This document shows, piece by piece, positions 34,934-47,303 of a stretch of DNA of 64,000 bases (its first letter is position 1; every line of letters starts with the position of its first letter). The notes below the pieces were generated by a model that searched no databases, was not told the DNA's origin, and was given only the letters and a program-made list of their open reading frames with translations. This stretch comes from Pleurotus djamor. Lineage: Eukaryota; Basidiomycota; Agaricomycetes; Agaricales; Pleurotaceae. The position numbers and the translations under genes were made by a program. The stretch is taken from contig JAPEVF010000171.1 of assembly GCA_029747585.1 (NCBI GenBank), forward strand, positions 1 through 64,000, given 5' to 3'.

Positions 34934-36076
34934 GTCGAGCCGACGAGTAGGTTGTCAATGGTATCCGTTCAGACTCTACTGCGACCGGATTATATACCAG
35001 GTCATGTCGTTGCGACTGTCAAGCATCAGAGCCCTTGAAATCGCCCCAATCAAAAGGAACTTGAGCATACGAACCCAGCATACAAGTCAATAATACTAGG
35101 TGAACTTGGAATGGAACCTACTTCTATCTATAACTGAGCTTCATCGTGATACGTCGGAACCAACGAGTTCAAAGAATTAGCAAGTGTGCCGCTTGCCACT
35201 GCCGCAATACCACTGTGAATTAGAGCAAAACTCTGGGGCTAGAAGCAGTTTGCCGTTTGTTTGCCGTTTACGCCCGGTGCATGGAAGTTGTGGCTAGCTG
35301 GTTATTATCTTGTTATTATCCCCGTCGCACTTGATGTTTAGCAAGCACGATCGTTAACGTTAGGTCAGCTTGAATCAGCAGCGTGACTCAACGGCTCGTT
35401 CGATCATTCAAAGGGTCCTCGGCGCTTAGCGCTACCTTCCAATTCCGACCAAGTCACCAAACAAGTCGTTTCCTACAACTGATCCTCTGTTGTCATTGAG
35501 TTGATTGAGACGAGAAAAGTAAACCAACTGTCTTCAACGGAAATGTTCAACCCTCTACTACTCTGCTCTCAATTACTTATGTCAGTACCTTGTTTTTCAC
35601 CATGGCATCGTCATGCTGAGAATCCTATCTATATAATAATGACCAAGTCCTTGGGGTATATCCGATGGATGCCCAGTATCTGAGCGAGCTCGGAAATCGG
35701 AAACCCATCCCATGCGCCAACGGACCGCTTTCTCGGTGTTGCGAGGGGCATCGCTTATTGAGACATCGCTCTCGAGTACACACCCACTGTGGCACTGGCA
35801 TGCCACGAAAATGGCAGATGAACGAAGCGGGGAACGAGAGTTTGGGTTGAGAAGGACCGGAGAAACTTGCACATACGGCCAAATACGGATTTTCTGACTC
35901 TTGGCCCGCCGGCCCGCTTCATTTCGACCATTCTCCACAACGCTGTTCACGCGACTGAGCATCAAATGAATGGCTGCAAAAACTTCGGCGTCGCTACGAA
36001 TTCGAACTCACTCTCGACTATATAATACAGCGGCCCCAAGCCTCATTCTTACTCGAATTCCCATATTCCTGCCATT
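34934..36076. other. Intergenic region between SKL-3 and GH43
   Basis: Divergent promoters of SKL-3 and the GH43 gene; TATATAATA near 36018 is a likely GH43 TATA box. Overlapping ORFs at 35597-35965 on both strands show no protein features. Confidence 0.45.
34990..35006 (-). promoter_or_regulatory. Second-type SKL promoter of SKL-3
   Basis: The minus strand reads CATGACCTGGTATATAA about 60 nt before the ATG. The first 14 bases are identical upstream of SKL-4. The CAGGTTGATCCTC leader is absent. Confidence 0.55.
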
Positions 36077-37754
36077 ATGAAGTTCACATTCTTCAACGTC
36101 CTCATCCCGCTGGTTTTGGCAACGCTCGCGTATGCCGTTCCCGGACCAGGTATCGTCTCTGGGAATACGTTCTCACATGATCCCACGATGTGTAAAGATA
36201 GCAGTGGGAAGTGGTTCGTCTTTTGTGGGTACACATTTTGTGAATAAGTAGAGTCCAATTGATGCGAGGAAACGAATTTCTAGCGACGGCTCCCGGAATA
36301 GAAATCCGCACATCAACAGATCGAACAGCCTGGACTTTGGTAGGAAAGGTTTGGCCTAATGGAGCGTCTTGGACCGACCCTTTCACACTTACTTCCAATG
36401 GGTACGTCTAGGGTTGCCTATCGACATCCTCGAACTGATAAGCATTCTCAATCTCTCAGAAATCTCTGGGCACCTGGTAAGCTTGACGCACCTAATTTCG
36501 AAATAACATCCCCACTTACAACTTTCCCCAGATTGCACGGTCATCGGAAATACATTCTATGTTCGTTGTTTTCCCCCGCTATCCAGTCTCTCATTTCCTG
36601 ACCATTGGGTCCTCTTGGGTCCTTCAATAGCTGTACTATGCCGCATCCAGCTTCGGCTCGCAGAACTCTGCTATATTCTTGGCGAAATCGACCTCCGGAA
36701 TGCCTGGTAAGCTACTCTAGCCTTCCCGTTGGGGTGCCCCTTTCAACCTGTTTTCAAATAGGGACGTGGTCGAACGAGGGTCTCGTCACTCAGACTTCAT
36801 CCTCAAACAACTACAATGTGGGTCGTCGTCTATTCCCCTGCATTATTATCATGGCTGACATCCACTTAGGCCATCGACCCAAAGTGCGTTTTCAGTGCTG
36901 TTTCGTCAATCATCGTCACCCCTGACTCCCTTTTGTTCTGTTTCCGTTCCCAATTTCTTGTAGCCTCATCATCGATGGAAGTAACTGGTACCTCGCCCTC
37001 GGCTCCTTCTGGACCGGCATCAAGCTCCTCCGTCTCAGCTCCTCCACCGGTAAACCCTCCAGCAGCTCCGTAACGTCCCTTGCTCAGCGGACTACGGCAA
37101 GCGGCGCTGTCGAGGCTGCCTCCGTCTTCAAGAGCGGCAACTTTTGGTATTTGTTTACGTCGTGGGACAAATGTTGCTCTGGCACGAGCAGCACGTATAA
37201 TATCCGTGTTGGGAGGTCTTCGAGGTGCGTTGTCATACTCACCCATCGTTGAGGATTGCTTGTGTTGACGGTGGCTTCTCCAGCGTTACTGGACCTTATG
37301 TTGATAAATCTAATGTTGCGCTGACTTCGGGTGGCGGTACCCTAGTTCTGTCCACTCACGACTCGGTGAGCAGTAATCCAATAATTTATCAGAGGTTATA
37401 GCGTAATGAATCTAACGGCGCCCTCTATTATTTGTAGATCGTCGGACCCGGTGGACAGGACATCATGTTGGATGGCGATGGCCCCATCCTCGTGTACCGT
37501 GAGTGTCGCAACACGCCTCTTATCCGAAGGATATCTCTAACCACACGCCCTCCCAGATTATTACACTTCTTCCGGAAGCTTCGTGAGTCCTTCTCGTCAT
37601 CGTTCATTGTATGACCTGCTCACGAGTGCTCTTCGTGTGACAGCTTGGAATCAACCGACTGGATTTCTCCAGTGGATGGCCCGTGAGCAAACACTTGATA
37701 CCTACCTACCCTTGAGGAACCAACTGATCATGAAATGCATAGGTTGTCGTATAG
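36077..37754 (+). CDS. Secreted GH43 arabinan-degrading glycosidase (endo-1,5-alpha-L-arabinanase-like)
   Basis: It starts MKFTFFNVLIPLVLATLAYA (ATG 36077), a clear signal peptide. A five-bladed propeller GH43 follows over many short exons. SHDPTMCKDSSGKWFVF has the Asp general base. NLWAPDCTVIGNTFYLYYAA and SNNYNAIDPNLIIDGSNWYL hold the pKa-modulating Asp. SGAVEAASVFKSGNFWYLFT has the Glu acid, and GPGGQDIMLDGDGPILVYHY follows. The last exon gives GWPVVV with TAG 37752-37754. The family hydrolyses alpha-1,5-arabinan side chains of pectin outside the cell, fitting a plant-litter or plant-associated lifestyle. Confidence 0.9.
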
Positions 37755-38123
37755 TTGCTGATGGTGGTTATCCTACCTACTCGTGTATGGAGCAATACGT
37801 CAACCCTGAATCGCTAATCAACGCATCCGCTTGTTGCTGCCTACGAGGCTGATTGAGAGAAATTGAGAACTATGCTTACGGGGCTTGGTGCATGATGTGC
37901 ATCGTGCAGTCCAGACGCGACCAGATACTATACGGTCATAGAAAGAAAACGACAGCAGAGATCCGACAGTGTGAAGTAGTTCAAAGCAAGAGAAACTTGT
38001 TGGATATCATATCATGTACATTAGTTAGTTAAGAAACGCGAACACATAGGCGAGCGGCGGATCGAAGACAAAGGGAACAAAGATGGGACGAAGTCCGCCT
38101 TACGAAAAAATCAAGCAATCGAG
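37755..38123. other. Convergent 3' region
   Basis: Space between the converging GH43 and Ctr genes. No gene seen. Confidence 0.4.
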
Positions 38124-39011
38124 TTAGTGGCACCCCATATCAGTCCTACCACCAGAAAATCTCCCAAACAACACCTCTCCAACACCAGCACCAACAATGA
38201 CTGATAGGATGAAGCCAACTTGGTATGTCCTGAGATAACACATCGGCGTCAACGAAGAGAGCGAAAGCAGTTAAACATCACTGACATAACAGCCAACATC
38301 AGAGCAAACCCAAGCGTAGCATGCACAGCGTGAATAAGGCCTCTTATGAGATCCCTCGATAATGCGAAGGGTGGGATTCGCCTCCGATCGATGAGACCAA
38401 CGTCAACGGGGTCATCGGGGGACTGAACGTGAACATGAGAGCCAGCCAAAAGCTGACTTTCAACATCTCCATCACGGTCTTGTACCCGACTCTGTCCAAG
38501 GCTATGGCTCCTTGCGTGTTTGCTCAACGCAATGCCTTGACCGCTGAGGAAAACGAGAAGAAAAGGGTATTAAGATGAGAGCGACGATCGCGGAAAGCAG
38601 AGGAAGAGAGGCGTACGTCGTGGCCCAGTGAGCTGCCATCACGACCTTCCCGGTGGCGACTAAACGTTCGAAGACGGCAAGGAGGAAAAGACCAAGACAA
38701 GCCCCGATCATGGCACCAGCGCTCGTGGGAGCCCATCCCAAGAACCAGAGTGTATCTCCAGGTTGCGTATGAAGGTACATGACCATCATGTTCATTGCCT
38801 TTTCCAACAACGGAAGAACCAACGTCAACTCGAGGTCCGAACTTGCGCAAGGCGTTGAAAAAGCACTTACACCCATGTCGGATTGACTACCCATGTCAGA
38901 ATGCTCGTCCGCATCCATTTCCATGCCCATGCCCATATCATGTTGCGCAGAGGCAGTTGATATAGCCACGAAAAGGCAAGCTAGAACACACGAAGCACGA
39001 AGGGAAATCAT
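38124..39011 (-). CDS. Ctr-family copper transporter
   Basis: It starts MISLRASCVLACLFVAISTA (ATG 39011). A Met/His-rich N-terminal region follows (HDMGMGMEM; HSDMGSQSDMG), which captures Cu(I). TM1 lies in MIGACLGLFLLAVFERLVAT. A His/Asp-rich cytosolic loop leads to TM2, and the exon junction gives ALMLAVMTYQVGFILSVIV with the Ctr MxxxM motif. TM3 has the small-residue pattern VGAGVGEVLFGRF. The end is TDMGCH with TAA 38124-38126. Ctr proteins are trimeric high-affinity copper importers; location may be plasma membrane or vacuole. Copper supply matters for laccases and oxidases in such fungi, but no such gene is in this window. Confidence 0.88.
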
Positions 39012-40019
39012 CGCGACTTGGAAAGTGCGGATGAAGAGGGAAAGGGAAAGTTGAGTTCGAACGAAGGAGACGAAGCGTTAGGCCCGTCAAAAGCTAGAAG
39101 AGGGGGTCCAACCAAGATAAATGGGTGACAAGAGCGTCACAAGTCACAATTCAAGCAAATTATAATTTTATTTCCTGTGAGAACGAGGCCCGGTAACAGC
39201 AAGAGGAACGGTAGGAAAAATTTTATTTGACGTCAAGAAGGTCCCGAGTCATCCCCGAGCCATTCCCTGAGTAACCAGACACATTCAAACAAGGGTCAAC
39301 TGACAAACGGTAGAGAGAAACCCGAGGACAGCCGAGGCCGGTGATGAGCAAGCCCACATGATAACAGCCTAATCACATCGCCAACGCCTGGAGGTGCTTT
39401 GTGAGGAGAGGTCGATGGATAGGGCATCGAGTACGCGGTAAGCAGCAACCGAAGACATTGACATAACGCTCGAAAATTTTCTGATGGAACATTCGCCAGG
39501 GGAAAAATCGGGGATAGCAGTAGGCAGGAGAGAACAGCATCGGACGTCGCAGAGCAGAGCTCGAAAGCGAAAGCAAGAAAAAAGATGGACAGAATTCCCT
39601 TCAGCGTCCTCGAAAAGCCGTTACTGAGCAGGAGGTCGAGAGTGAAAAGGAGGCGATAGGAGGTGACAGGAGAATTACAGAAGATGTATAAAGGAAGCCT
39701 CAAGGGTGGTCGGCGCAGCGGGCGATGAGGAAGGCAAGACGGTATCTGCAAACCGACGTAGGAAGTAAAATGTTGGGGGGAAAGGAAGGAAGAGAGATCG
39801 GAGACGGGTTGAGGTATTTGTGCGTTTTCGTGATTGTGGCGTGGGACCAAGATGAGACATTTGTCCGATTGGTCGAACGTCCTTGCCTGTGCTTCGAGGT
39901 GCTTCCCACTCGTCCACTACGTGTCCACCCCGCCGTGCAGGCTCAGCACATCCGCTTTGAAAAGTTATAGATACACAGATTTTATATCATACACTCGTGG
40001 TACGTCTACAAGGATAGAA
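39012..40019. other. Intergenic region
   Basis: Ctr promoter on the left (AT-rich near 39155-39230) and the farnesyltransferase 3' flank on the right. A 184-codon minus-strand ORF at 39296-39850 lacks protein-like features. Confidence 0.4.
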
Positions 40020-41854
40020 TCAAGCCTTCTTGGTCCTCTGCGGAACACTCTGCTTGTAGAAATACGCCATAATGCCCTCCGTATGCGTAGCAGTCAAGTT
40101 GAATAGCGGATGTGTAGCGTTCTAGGATCATTTGTAAGCGATAGGACGATGAAATGTGGTCGTGGTACGTACAACACGGTTAACATCCCCTCCTACCATC
40201 TTCGATCCCGTCTCATCTTCTGACCAAGAGAGCGATGACAGGAATATTTCTTTGCGGAGTTGGCCTAGAGGTGTACCTATGGACAAAAACGGTGGTCAGG
40301 AGGGTTAACATGGATTGGCAGTTGGGGCTGTGAATGCATGAGATAACCAAAGAACCAACTTACCATCATTCGGCGTCGGCGTCCATGCGTTAGCGATCTG
40401 CTCCCGCCGCGTAGCCGACGGCTGAACGCGATGTTGGGCAGAGGATAAGCCGGAGAGACAATACATCGTATGGTATGCGTCTGCATTCCTAAACGCGGAC
40501 GCAACAAGTGGAAGATGATTAGATTACACGTATCAATGATGCAGGAGCAGGAAACGTACTTGGGTGGTTTATCACGTAGCCCGCCATTGGGATGTTGACC
40601 GGCAAAAAGGATATATTCTTGAAGTGCAGTTCGGTTGTACAGAGCGTCTATTGTTGGTAAATAAGCGAGAGCTGACACACAGAGGGAGAACGGAAGACGT
40701 ACCATCGACGTCGGTCCAAGACTGCTCTTCTGTGCTCTCACTCTCCGGTGGCTCCGTGGCGACATCGCCCAAACCAGCCGACACCCCGAGCACCTCCAAC
40801 AACGCAAACGCCCCTCCCACCCACCACGAATAACACCCATCCACCAGCTTATTCGTCCTCCCTTTGAACCCACCGATCTCCACGGCAGAACCCTGCATAT
40901 TCACCAACCAGCGTAGCAATGATTTCGTATTGATTCGCGGTGCAGAGGAAGACGACGCGATGAACGGCTGTAACATCACCCATGCCGCGAGCGCGCAGAA
41001 GGTATAACCACCATGTGCCTCACCCAGTGGTGGTCGGGGACTGGAGAGGAGAGATTCCGGGGATGGTGTGTCAGAAGAATAGTACGGCTGAGAAGCGGAT
41101 GAGAAGCCGCCTTCGTATGTCTGCAGTGATGCAATGAAGGAAGCGGTGCCTTGGACTAGCTCCGGGGTGAGGATGTCAAGGAGAGTTGCAGTGACGAGGA
41201 GACAGTAGATGCCTCGGACATCGACTTCTGCATGGTGGGCGACGAGGAAGGAGCCGTCTGGCTGTTTCAGGGACATGAAGAACTGATACATCTTCTGGCT
41301 GTGGACTGATGGGTAAGAGCGAGGAGGAGAATGGGCAAGTGAGACACGCACCGATCTATCTGATCCCATCCTCCATTGTCCCCAGGTTTGCCTGCGATGG
41401 CCAGTGCACAGACAGCCGCGTAGGTTGGCAATAAATGAGGCGACTGTCCCGGACCGCCACCAAACCCACCATCAGGATGCTGCCATGACAGGATAGTATC
41501 GATCGCTCTAAAGGAAACGTCAAAGACCGCCCAACTTTAGGAGATCTAACGACATACGCACCTCTGCTTATTCCCTGGATCCAATCCAACCTGCAACAAA
41601 CTCAAACCCTGTAACGTCCAGAACATCAGCCATGGCTGGCTCGCATCCTGACTCGTGTAACGCTCCGGAAACCCTTGGATGAGATTGCGTGCGATAAACT
41701 GGAGGTGGGAGTTTCGCTCGAGTTTTGGCTTTTGGGCCGATGGCAGCGATGGATCGGGGATGTGTTTACGCAAGATCGATTCGGTTTCGAGCTGTGTTGA
41801 GGCGGTAGGAGTGGGGAAAGCGTCTGTCGGAGTCGGTCGAAGTGAGGCAGTCAT
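40020..41854 (-). CDS. RAM1: Protein farnesyltransferase beta subunit
   Basis: It starts MTASLRPTPTDAFPTPTAST (ATG 41854-41852). Exons encode SQPWLMFWTLQGLSLLQVGL, ILSWQHPDGGFGGGPGQSPH and LPTYAAVCALAIAG. They continue LKQPDGSFLVAHHAEVDVRG, ASFIASLQTYEGGFSS and PPLGEAHGGYTFCALAAWVM. KLVDGCYSWWVGGAFALLE has the zinc-binding Asp and Cys. HPNGGLRDKPPK and the DAYHTMYCLSGL exon supply the zinc-binding His. The end is QRTKKA, TGA 40020-40022. The barrel repeats and the three zinc ligands identify the catalytic subunit that attaches farnesyl to CaaX cysteines of Ras and mating pheromones. The pheromone precursor at 12.3 kb is a predicted substrate. Confidence 0.9.
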
Positions 41855-42766
41855 GGTGCTGCTAAAGGGAAGGAATGAACAGGGAATGAACAAAAGAAAA
41901 GAAACATGGCCGGCAAGAACTGAGGTCGAAGATCAAGATCCCAATCAGGCGCCTCGTAATCTCAAAGCGCCCATAGCAAGCCTTCTGACTCATGCCCAGG
42001 CCTGGGTACGGAACGGGGATGATTTCCAAGAGCGTTGCTTGCGAGATTTATGAGCTTGAGAGCTTCAGCGATATGCTATATCAGAAAACACAAATGAAGG
42101 AATAGCTAAAGGCTGGTGGATATGTAGGACGAGAGCGAGTTAGGGTATGGTGGTGGTGGTTAGAGAGAAAAGGAGAGAAAGCGAGGCTCAAACACCTCAG
42201 CTCAGGCTTTTACTCGTGGGGAAGCCGTCTTCCGTCAAATAAGAGCGAGGAGGAAGGAACTGGTTCCTTCTGGGATGCACGACCGCTGCCTAAACTGTTC
42301 ACTGTTCCTGTGTGTAAGTACGATCCATGCTTCAGGAGGCGCCCCTATCCAAAAGCGTGCGCTTAGGTTAGCGCCGAAAACTTGCATTCCACTGAGCCAA
42401 CACTGAGCACTCCGACCACGGCGTTCATCTTCGTATTTGAACGTTGTCCTCAACGATCTCTCGTAATTGGGGAACTTCCAAGTCAATGGCAGCGCTTCTG
42501 GCGCCAGAACTTGCTCTACTTGACTCTTCCATGACAGGCCGACCACGGCGCAACCACGGCGCTATCAGACATACGGTATACTTGATACCTCTTTCAACTA
42601 GTTGGTGCCTACGTACCAGGATGATGTATAGAATCATAAATAGAGGTAGGTTCCATTCCTAACTCAATTCTTTTGGCCTATAATTGACTTCTGCACTAGG
42701 CCAATATGCTCCCCCTTCTGGTTGGGAGTTGTTTTACAAAGCCTTCGATGCTTGAGACTCCAAGAA
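41855..42766. other. Intergenic region
   Basis: Divergent promoters of the farnesyltransferase gene and SKL-4. Opposing ORFs around 42235-42662 have no recognisable content. Confidence 0.4.
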
Positions 42767-42780
42767 CATGACCTGGTATA
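42767..42780 (+). promoter_or_regulatory. Second-type SKL promoter of SKL-4
   Basis: CATGACCTGGTATA, identical to the SKL-3 promoter element, 67 nt before the ATG. The CAGGTTGATCCTC leader is absent. Confidence 0.55.
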
Positions 42781-42846
42781 AGAACCGCTGGTCAATGAAG
42801 GACTCGAACGACAACACCGAGATTTTCTTGTCGAGTCATCGACATC

Positions 42847-44194
42847 ATGAACTTCCGAGGATCATTCCCCGTTTTCCTGGTGCTCGGAATCGCTCTGGCG
42901 GCGGCGTCTTCACCAGCCAATATAGCGCCCCCGATTTCCGACGAAGAGTCAAAGTCAACGCTCCGGGCTCGTGATGGCTGGGGCCTCAGGTTCCCGCGTT
43001 CGTTCGCGGCTGAGGCGATTCAGCAGGTCAGTCGTCTGTCGTCTCCGTATCACTTCGAGAGATTGACACCAATGGCTTACCTCGGAAGCATGCTGACGGG
43101 GACGATGTTCCCAAAAGAAAGGGAGCTCCCCCACCTCCGCCTCCACCTCCTCCGAAGCCCAAATCTAACAAGAAACAGCCTACGCCAAAAGCTAAGCCCG
43201 GTTCGGGGAAACAACCTGCTCCGAAAGCTAAGCCTGGTCCGGGGAAACAACAAACCAAATCTAACAAACCCGCGAAAAACGGCGCGTCCTGCGCCATCAG
43301 ACGACGTGGTATACTCATCGGAAAACGTGCTTTTGATCCTGGTTGTGGTAAGGCAACATCCCTCGCGTTTTCACCGGCCCGAATGTACTCACCTCCTTGA
43401 CCTGCCTCAGATGAAGCCAGTCTCACTCTTGGTGGTGTGACGAAGCCAATCAAGAAAGTCGGACAGCAGGGCAACTCTGCCATCACGTACCAAGTCACAG
43501 GTGGCTGGCCTGACCCAACAAATGGACAAGTCGTTACTGCTTACGCCAAAACCGGTAAAAGTACGTTACGCTGCTCTTCGCTGCCCACCTACGCGTTCAG
43601 TGCTCATTTCCTTCACTCACAACATCCTTCTTAACAGCCCCCGCCGAAACTTTTGCATCCGAGATCAAATGGCTCGGCAAGACCGATCAACTCCTGGCTG
43701 AAGGCAAATTTGGAGACCGGCAATTTATCGTCTTCCATGGTGTGTCTGGGAAGAAAGACATTGTGGGCACGACGTACTGGAAGAACCTCGCGGAGAAGTT
43801 TATGCGGAAGGGGGATATAGCTGGGTGCGAAGCGGAGGTGAAGAAGACCTTGTTGCCGTTGATTTTGAAGGAGGCGAAGGTCTATGTGTACGTTCTCGTC
43901 ACGAAGAATCTAATACGCAAAACTAACTGTTGGTGCTCACAGGGATAAATACAAGGTTCTCCACACAGACGTTCAACCAGGAAACGTCCTTTGGGACGCA
44001 GCTGGTACCGATCCGACTCTCATTGACTGGGGCCGAGCGGAAGAGGTAGCTGCGGTATGTTTGCATATTTCCTTTCAACGTCTCCTCTCATTGATGTATC
44101 GTAGTGGGATAACGCTATTGCAGATCGTGTGACCAAGCAGGCGACGTTCTCATTCTTGAAAGGAGATGAAAAGATCTGCCACGATCTCAGATAG
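42847..44194 (+). CDS. SKL-4, predicted secreted kinase-like protein with Kex2-type module
   Basis: Exons 42847-43026, 43089-43347, 43411-43560, 43638-43887, 43943-44054 and 44105-44194, about 346 residues with a continuous frame. The signal peptide is MNFRGSFPVFLVLGIALAAA. The linker starts DDVPKRK, runs through a Pro tract and KPGPGKQQ units, and ends NGASC-AIRRRGILIGKRAF-DPGC. Kinase landmarks are VGQQGNSAITYQV, VTAYAKTG, FASEIKWLGKTDQLLAEG and RQFIVFHGV. They continue with HTDVQPGNVLWD and TLIDWGRAEEVA. The tail is FSFLKGDEKICHDLR. The kinase part is nearly the SKL-1/2/5 type, while the N-terminus and promoter match SKL-3. This is one of the best-preserved copies. Confidence 0.88.
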
Positions 44195-44852
44195 ACTTTT
44201 CAACGTTCTGTATACGAAGTCGTCGGCGCCTGACAGCGTCTAATAAACTTGCGAGCCACATCCTTGAACCCTTGGTCATGAAACAGAGCCAGTTTCTCCT
44301 TCAATTCGATGCTGTTTTCCTCGATTGACCCCACCCAGCGATCTTCTCAACAACTGATGTCTGAGAACTCATAGGCCCCGAAGCGCCCAACGCCGTTCAC
44401 TGTTTCTGGTTTTCTACGGCCCTATGGGGTCCCTAGCAACTGCTACTTCTCGCTTTGAACTTGAACCATACCCCTCCACACGGCCACCATCTATCAGGAC
44501 ATCGGTGAAACTGGGCGCAATAGGCTGGCGCGCACCAAGAGCACTTTATCGGGCTCAACGGATCATAGGTGCGCTGTCACAGCCTGCCCAAAGGATCTTC
44601 GTCATTGAAGTGATAGGCTGCCCCAGCGCTTGCGGTTGACAACTTGATCAAACCTTCAATGAAAATTGAATGTTCTCTTGTTGTTCTCCTTTGCTACGCC
44701 AACCACGGGGTCGACTAGGCGAAGTGAAACGTTCGTTGATGGAAACCTCTCGCGTCTTCAGCAACTCGACATGAATGGGCTCGGCGCCCGAGGCGTAATT
44801 CGACGTTTTCGGCGCTGGGGTACATGCTCAGGTTTGCGGTCATGCGTCAAGG
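44195..44852. other. Intergenic region
   Basis: SKL-4 3' flank and distal SKL-5 promoter. No gene seen. Confidence 0.4.
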
Positions 44853-44932
44853 TATAAAAGATGATCATGGTGCTCTAACTTTTCCTCAGGTTGATCCTCC
44901 ACATCTATTCTCTTCGAGCGTCTGGCTGGTCC
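44853..44932 (+). promoter_or_regulatory. SKL-type core promoter and leader of SKL-5
   Basis: TATAAAAG at 44853; CAGGTTGATCCTC at 44887 (34 nt); GGCTGGTCC at 44924. The two core repeats start 35 nt apart, the short-spacing class. The second block has a 2-nt insertion (GCGTCTGGCTGGTCC). Confidence 0.75.
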
Positions 44933-44992
44933 GTCCTCGAAACCCAAAAACTCCCTCCAGCTACTTCCTATCATCACCTTTTCACCACCATC

Positions 44993-46374
44993 ATGAACTT
45001 GCGATCCGTCCTCGGCTCCACCGTCGTCCTCGCCTGCGTACTGTCTGTGTACTCGTCCCCCGTCGCCTTAACTGACGATGAGAACCACAATGACTTCGCC
45101 ATTGAAGCCCGTGGATACGATACACCAGACTTCGCTTTCAATCTCAGAGAGCTGGCTGCGGCATATGGCTCACCTGACTTCGTAAGTTGTTGACCATTCC
45201 TTCACCTCATCCACACTTCCTAACCATAGCCTCCATGAAGTACGATACCTCACCTTCCTTTGGGAAGCGGGCTCCGCCTAAGAAAAAGCCATCGCCCGCC
45301 CCGGTACCCGTTACGCCACGACCAGCGTCGGGCTCTAAGCCACCCGCTCAATCACCGGGAAACCAGTCTCCACGACCGAATACTCCCNACTACCCCTAAT
45401 AATCGACCCCCTCCTCCGGGACAGAGGCCTCCACCTACCACGGGCGCGTCCTGTACTATCAGACGCCGAGGTATCGCAATTGCGAAACGTGCGTTCAACA
45501 CAAACTGTGGTAGGTTTCCCCTCTCGCTGCATTAATCGCAGGAATCAACCTCATATTCATTGCCATTGTAGATGAGGCTAGTCTCACTCTGGGCGGTGTT
45601 ACCAAGCCTATCAAGAAGGTTGGGCAACAAGGAAACTCTGCGATCACGTATCAAGTTACCGGTGGTTGGCCCGATCCAACAAACAGCCAAATCGTCACCG
45701 CCTACGCGAAGACAGGGAAAAGTACGTGGCCTTGTCAGCAATATGCTTGTCCAAGGCACTCACGTATCTTTTCGCATGCGTGTAGCGACCGCGGAAACGT
45801 TCGCGTCGGAAATCAAGTGGCTCGGAAAGACAGACCAACTCCTTGCCGAAGGTAAATACGAGGATCGACAATTCATTGTTTTCCATGGTGTTACGGGCAA
45901 GGCCGACATCAAGGCTACGCAATACTGGAGGAGTCTCGCGGAGAAGTTCATGGTCAAAGGGGATATAGATGGTTGTGAGGCCGAGTTTACGAAGACTTTG
46001 CTGCCCTTGATTCTGAAAGAAGCAAAAGTCTATGTGTACGTCCTTCCTTGCTCCCAACTTCGCTTGTCAAGAGTCAAAATACTGAGGACGGTGCATTTTC
46101 TAGGGATAAATTCCAGGTCCTTCATACCGACATCCAACCAGGCAACGTGCTCTGGGACAATGCTGGTACCGACCCGACTCTCATCGACTGGGGACGTGCC
46201 GAAGAGGTCGCTTCGGTGAGCAATATCATGCTTCGAGCTTTGAAAATCATTCACTAACGAATTCTGTACTCTCTACAGTGGAATGATGCTATAGCTACCC
46301 GTGTCACCAAGCAGGCAAACTTCTCATTCTTGAAAGGAGATGAGAAGATTTGCTACGATCTTCGGGAAAAGTGA
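44993..46374 (+). CDS. SKL-5, predicted secreted kinase-like protein with Kex2-type module
   Basis: Exons 44993-45181, 45241-45509, 45572-45721, 45786-46035, 46104-46215 and 46279-46374, about 354 residues. The signal peptide is MNLRSVLGSTVVLACVLSVY. A dibasic site (FGKR) precedes APPKKKPSPAPVPVTPRP, and the linker ends TGASC-TIRRRGIAIAKRAF-NTNC. Kinase landmarks are DEASLTLGGVTKPIKK, VGQQGNSAITYQV, VTAYAKTG and FASEIKWLGKTDQLLAEG. They continue with HTDIQPGNVLWD and TLIDWGRAEEVAS. The tail is FSFLKGDEKICYDLREK. An N at about 45388 makes exon 2 one base too long: removing it restores both the frame and the exon 2/3 splice phase, so it is an artefact and not a lesion. Confidence 0.85.
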
Positions 46375-47303
46375 ATTATATGAAGTACTTACTTCTGTAC
46401 TTGCTCTAGTAATTGTACGATTCCATGAATGGTCAATATCAAGTTCTGTACAATTATTGATGATCGAGTACTTGGGTGATCGAATGAATCGCTGAAGCCC
46501 AGCTGGAGGTATGGCATTGGGATTGGTCACCGATTGGTCACCGATGTCGCCTCTCACAACCAGTGTGCACTTCTGATTTAGGCGCCCTAGCGGGAACGAT
46601 CCTAAATCTCCGAACGAGTCGGAACTGAGTCTTAGACTTGTCACGACACAACGACTTTTATTGACTGAGACTCTGCAGAGGCTCTTTAGACTCTTGCTCA
46701 AATCACATCTCCTACCGAAATCCACAAGTCATTGAACGCCTGTCGGTGTCAATATGCCCGATCTCGCAAGTCCTAAGCACTGTATAGGGATTGAATTGAA
46801 CGTTTGAGTTGCATTTGAACTTTCGAGCGTCAGGGAGGCTTCTGGTGAGCTTGTTAATTGGGCTTATGTACCCGTTTGCTGATTTGAATACTGACAACAA
46901 AGTTTCAATGACTTCGTAGATTGTCACCGTCATTCTTCGGGATTTGCTTCTATCAAGTTGAGGAAGCCGGAATGTCTACTTTCTAGATCTCGGACTTCCA
47001 CCCGCCATCTTCTGCCAAGTTCGCCAGCGGCCTAAACGGATCACCTTGATCTGGCGGGAGCGCGCGATTCCCAACATGGTTACGAATTTTCAAACAGACT
47101 TTGTTGTGATCTACAATGCTAAGCCCATCCCGCCCGTTCTATGAGCCTTTTGGAGCTCGGAAATCCTCCGCCGCTGTCTGGTACCGCCTTGATGGTTTCC
47201 CCATTGTTTCTAGATATCTGCGCTAGAACAAAATGCACTATGTCGCGAAACACCAAGATCGAATGGCCGGGCAGCAGGGTCGAAAGAAGGAGGCCTTTGC
47301 CTG
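46375..47303. other. Intergenic region
   Basis: SKL-5 3' flank and distal SKL-6 promoter. Minus-strand ORFs at 46324-46933 look random. Confidence 0.4.

Noticed and set aside
35597..35965. 122-codon minus-strand ORF between SKL-3 and GH43.
   Set aside because: Mirrored by ORFs on the other strand and with no protein features; the region is better explained as divergent promoter.
39296..39850. 184-codon minus-strand ORF.
   Set aside because: Compositionally odd, no domain, no splice-linked exons, and it overlaps other equally long random ORFs.
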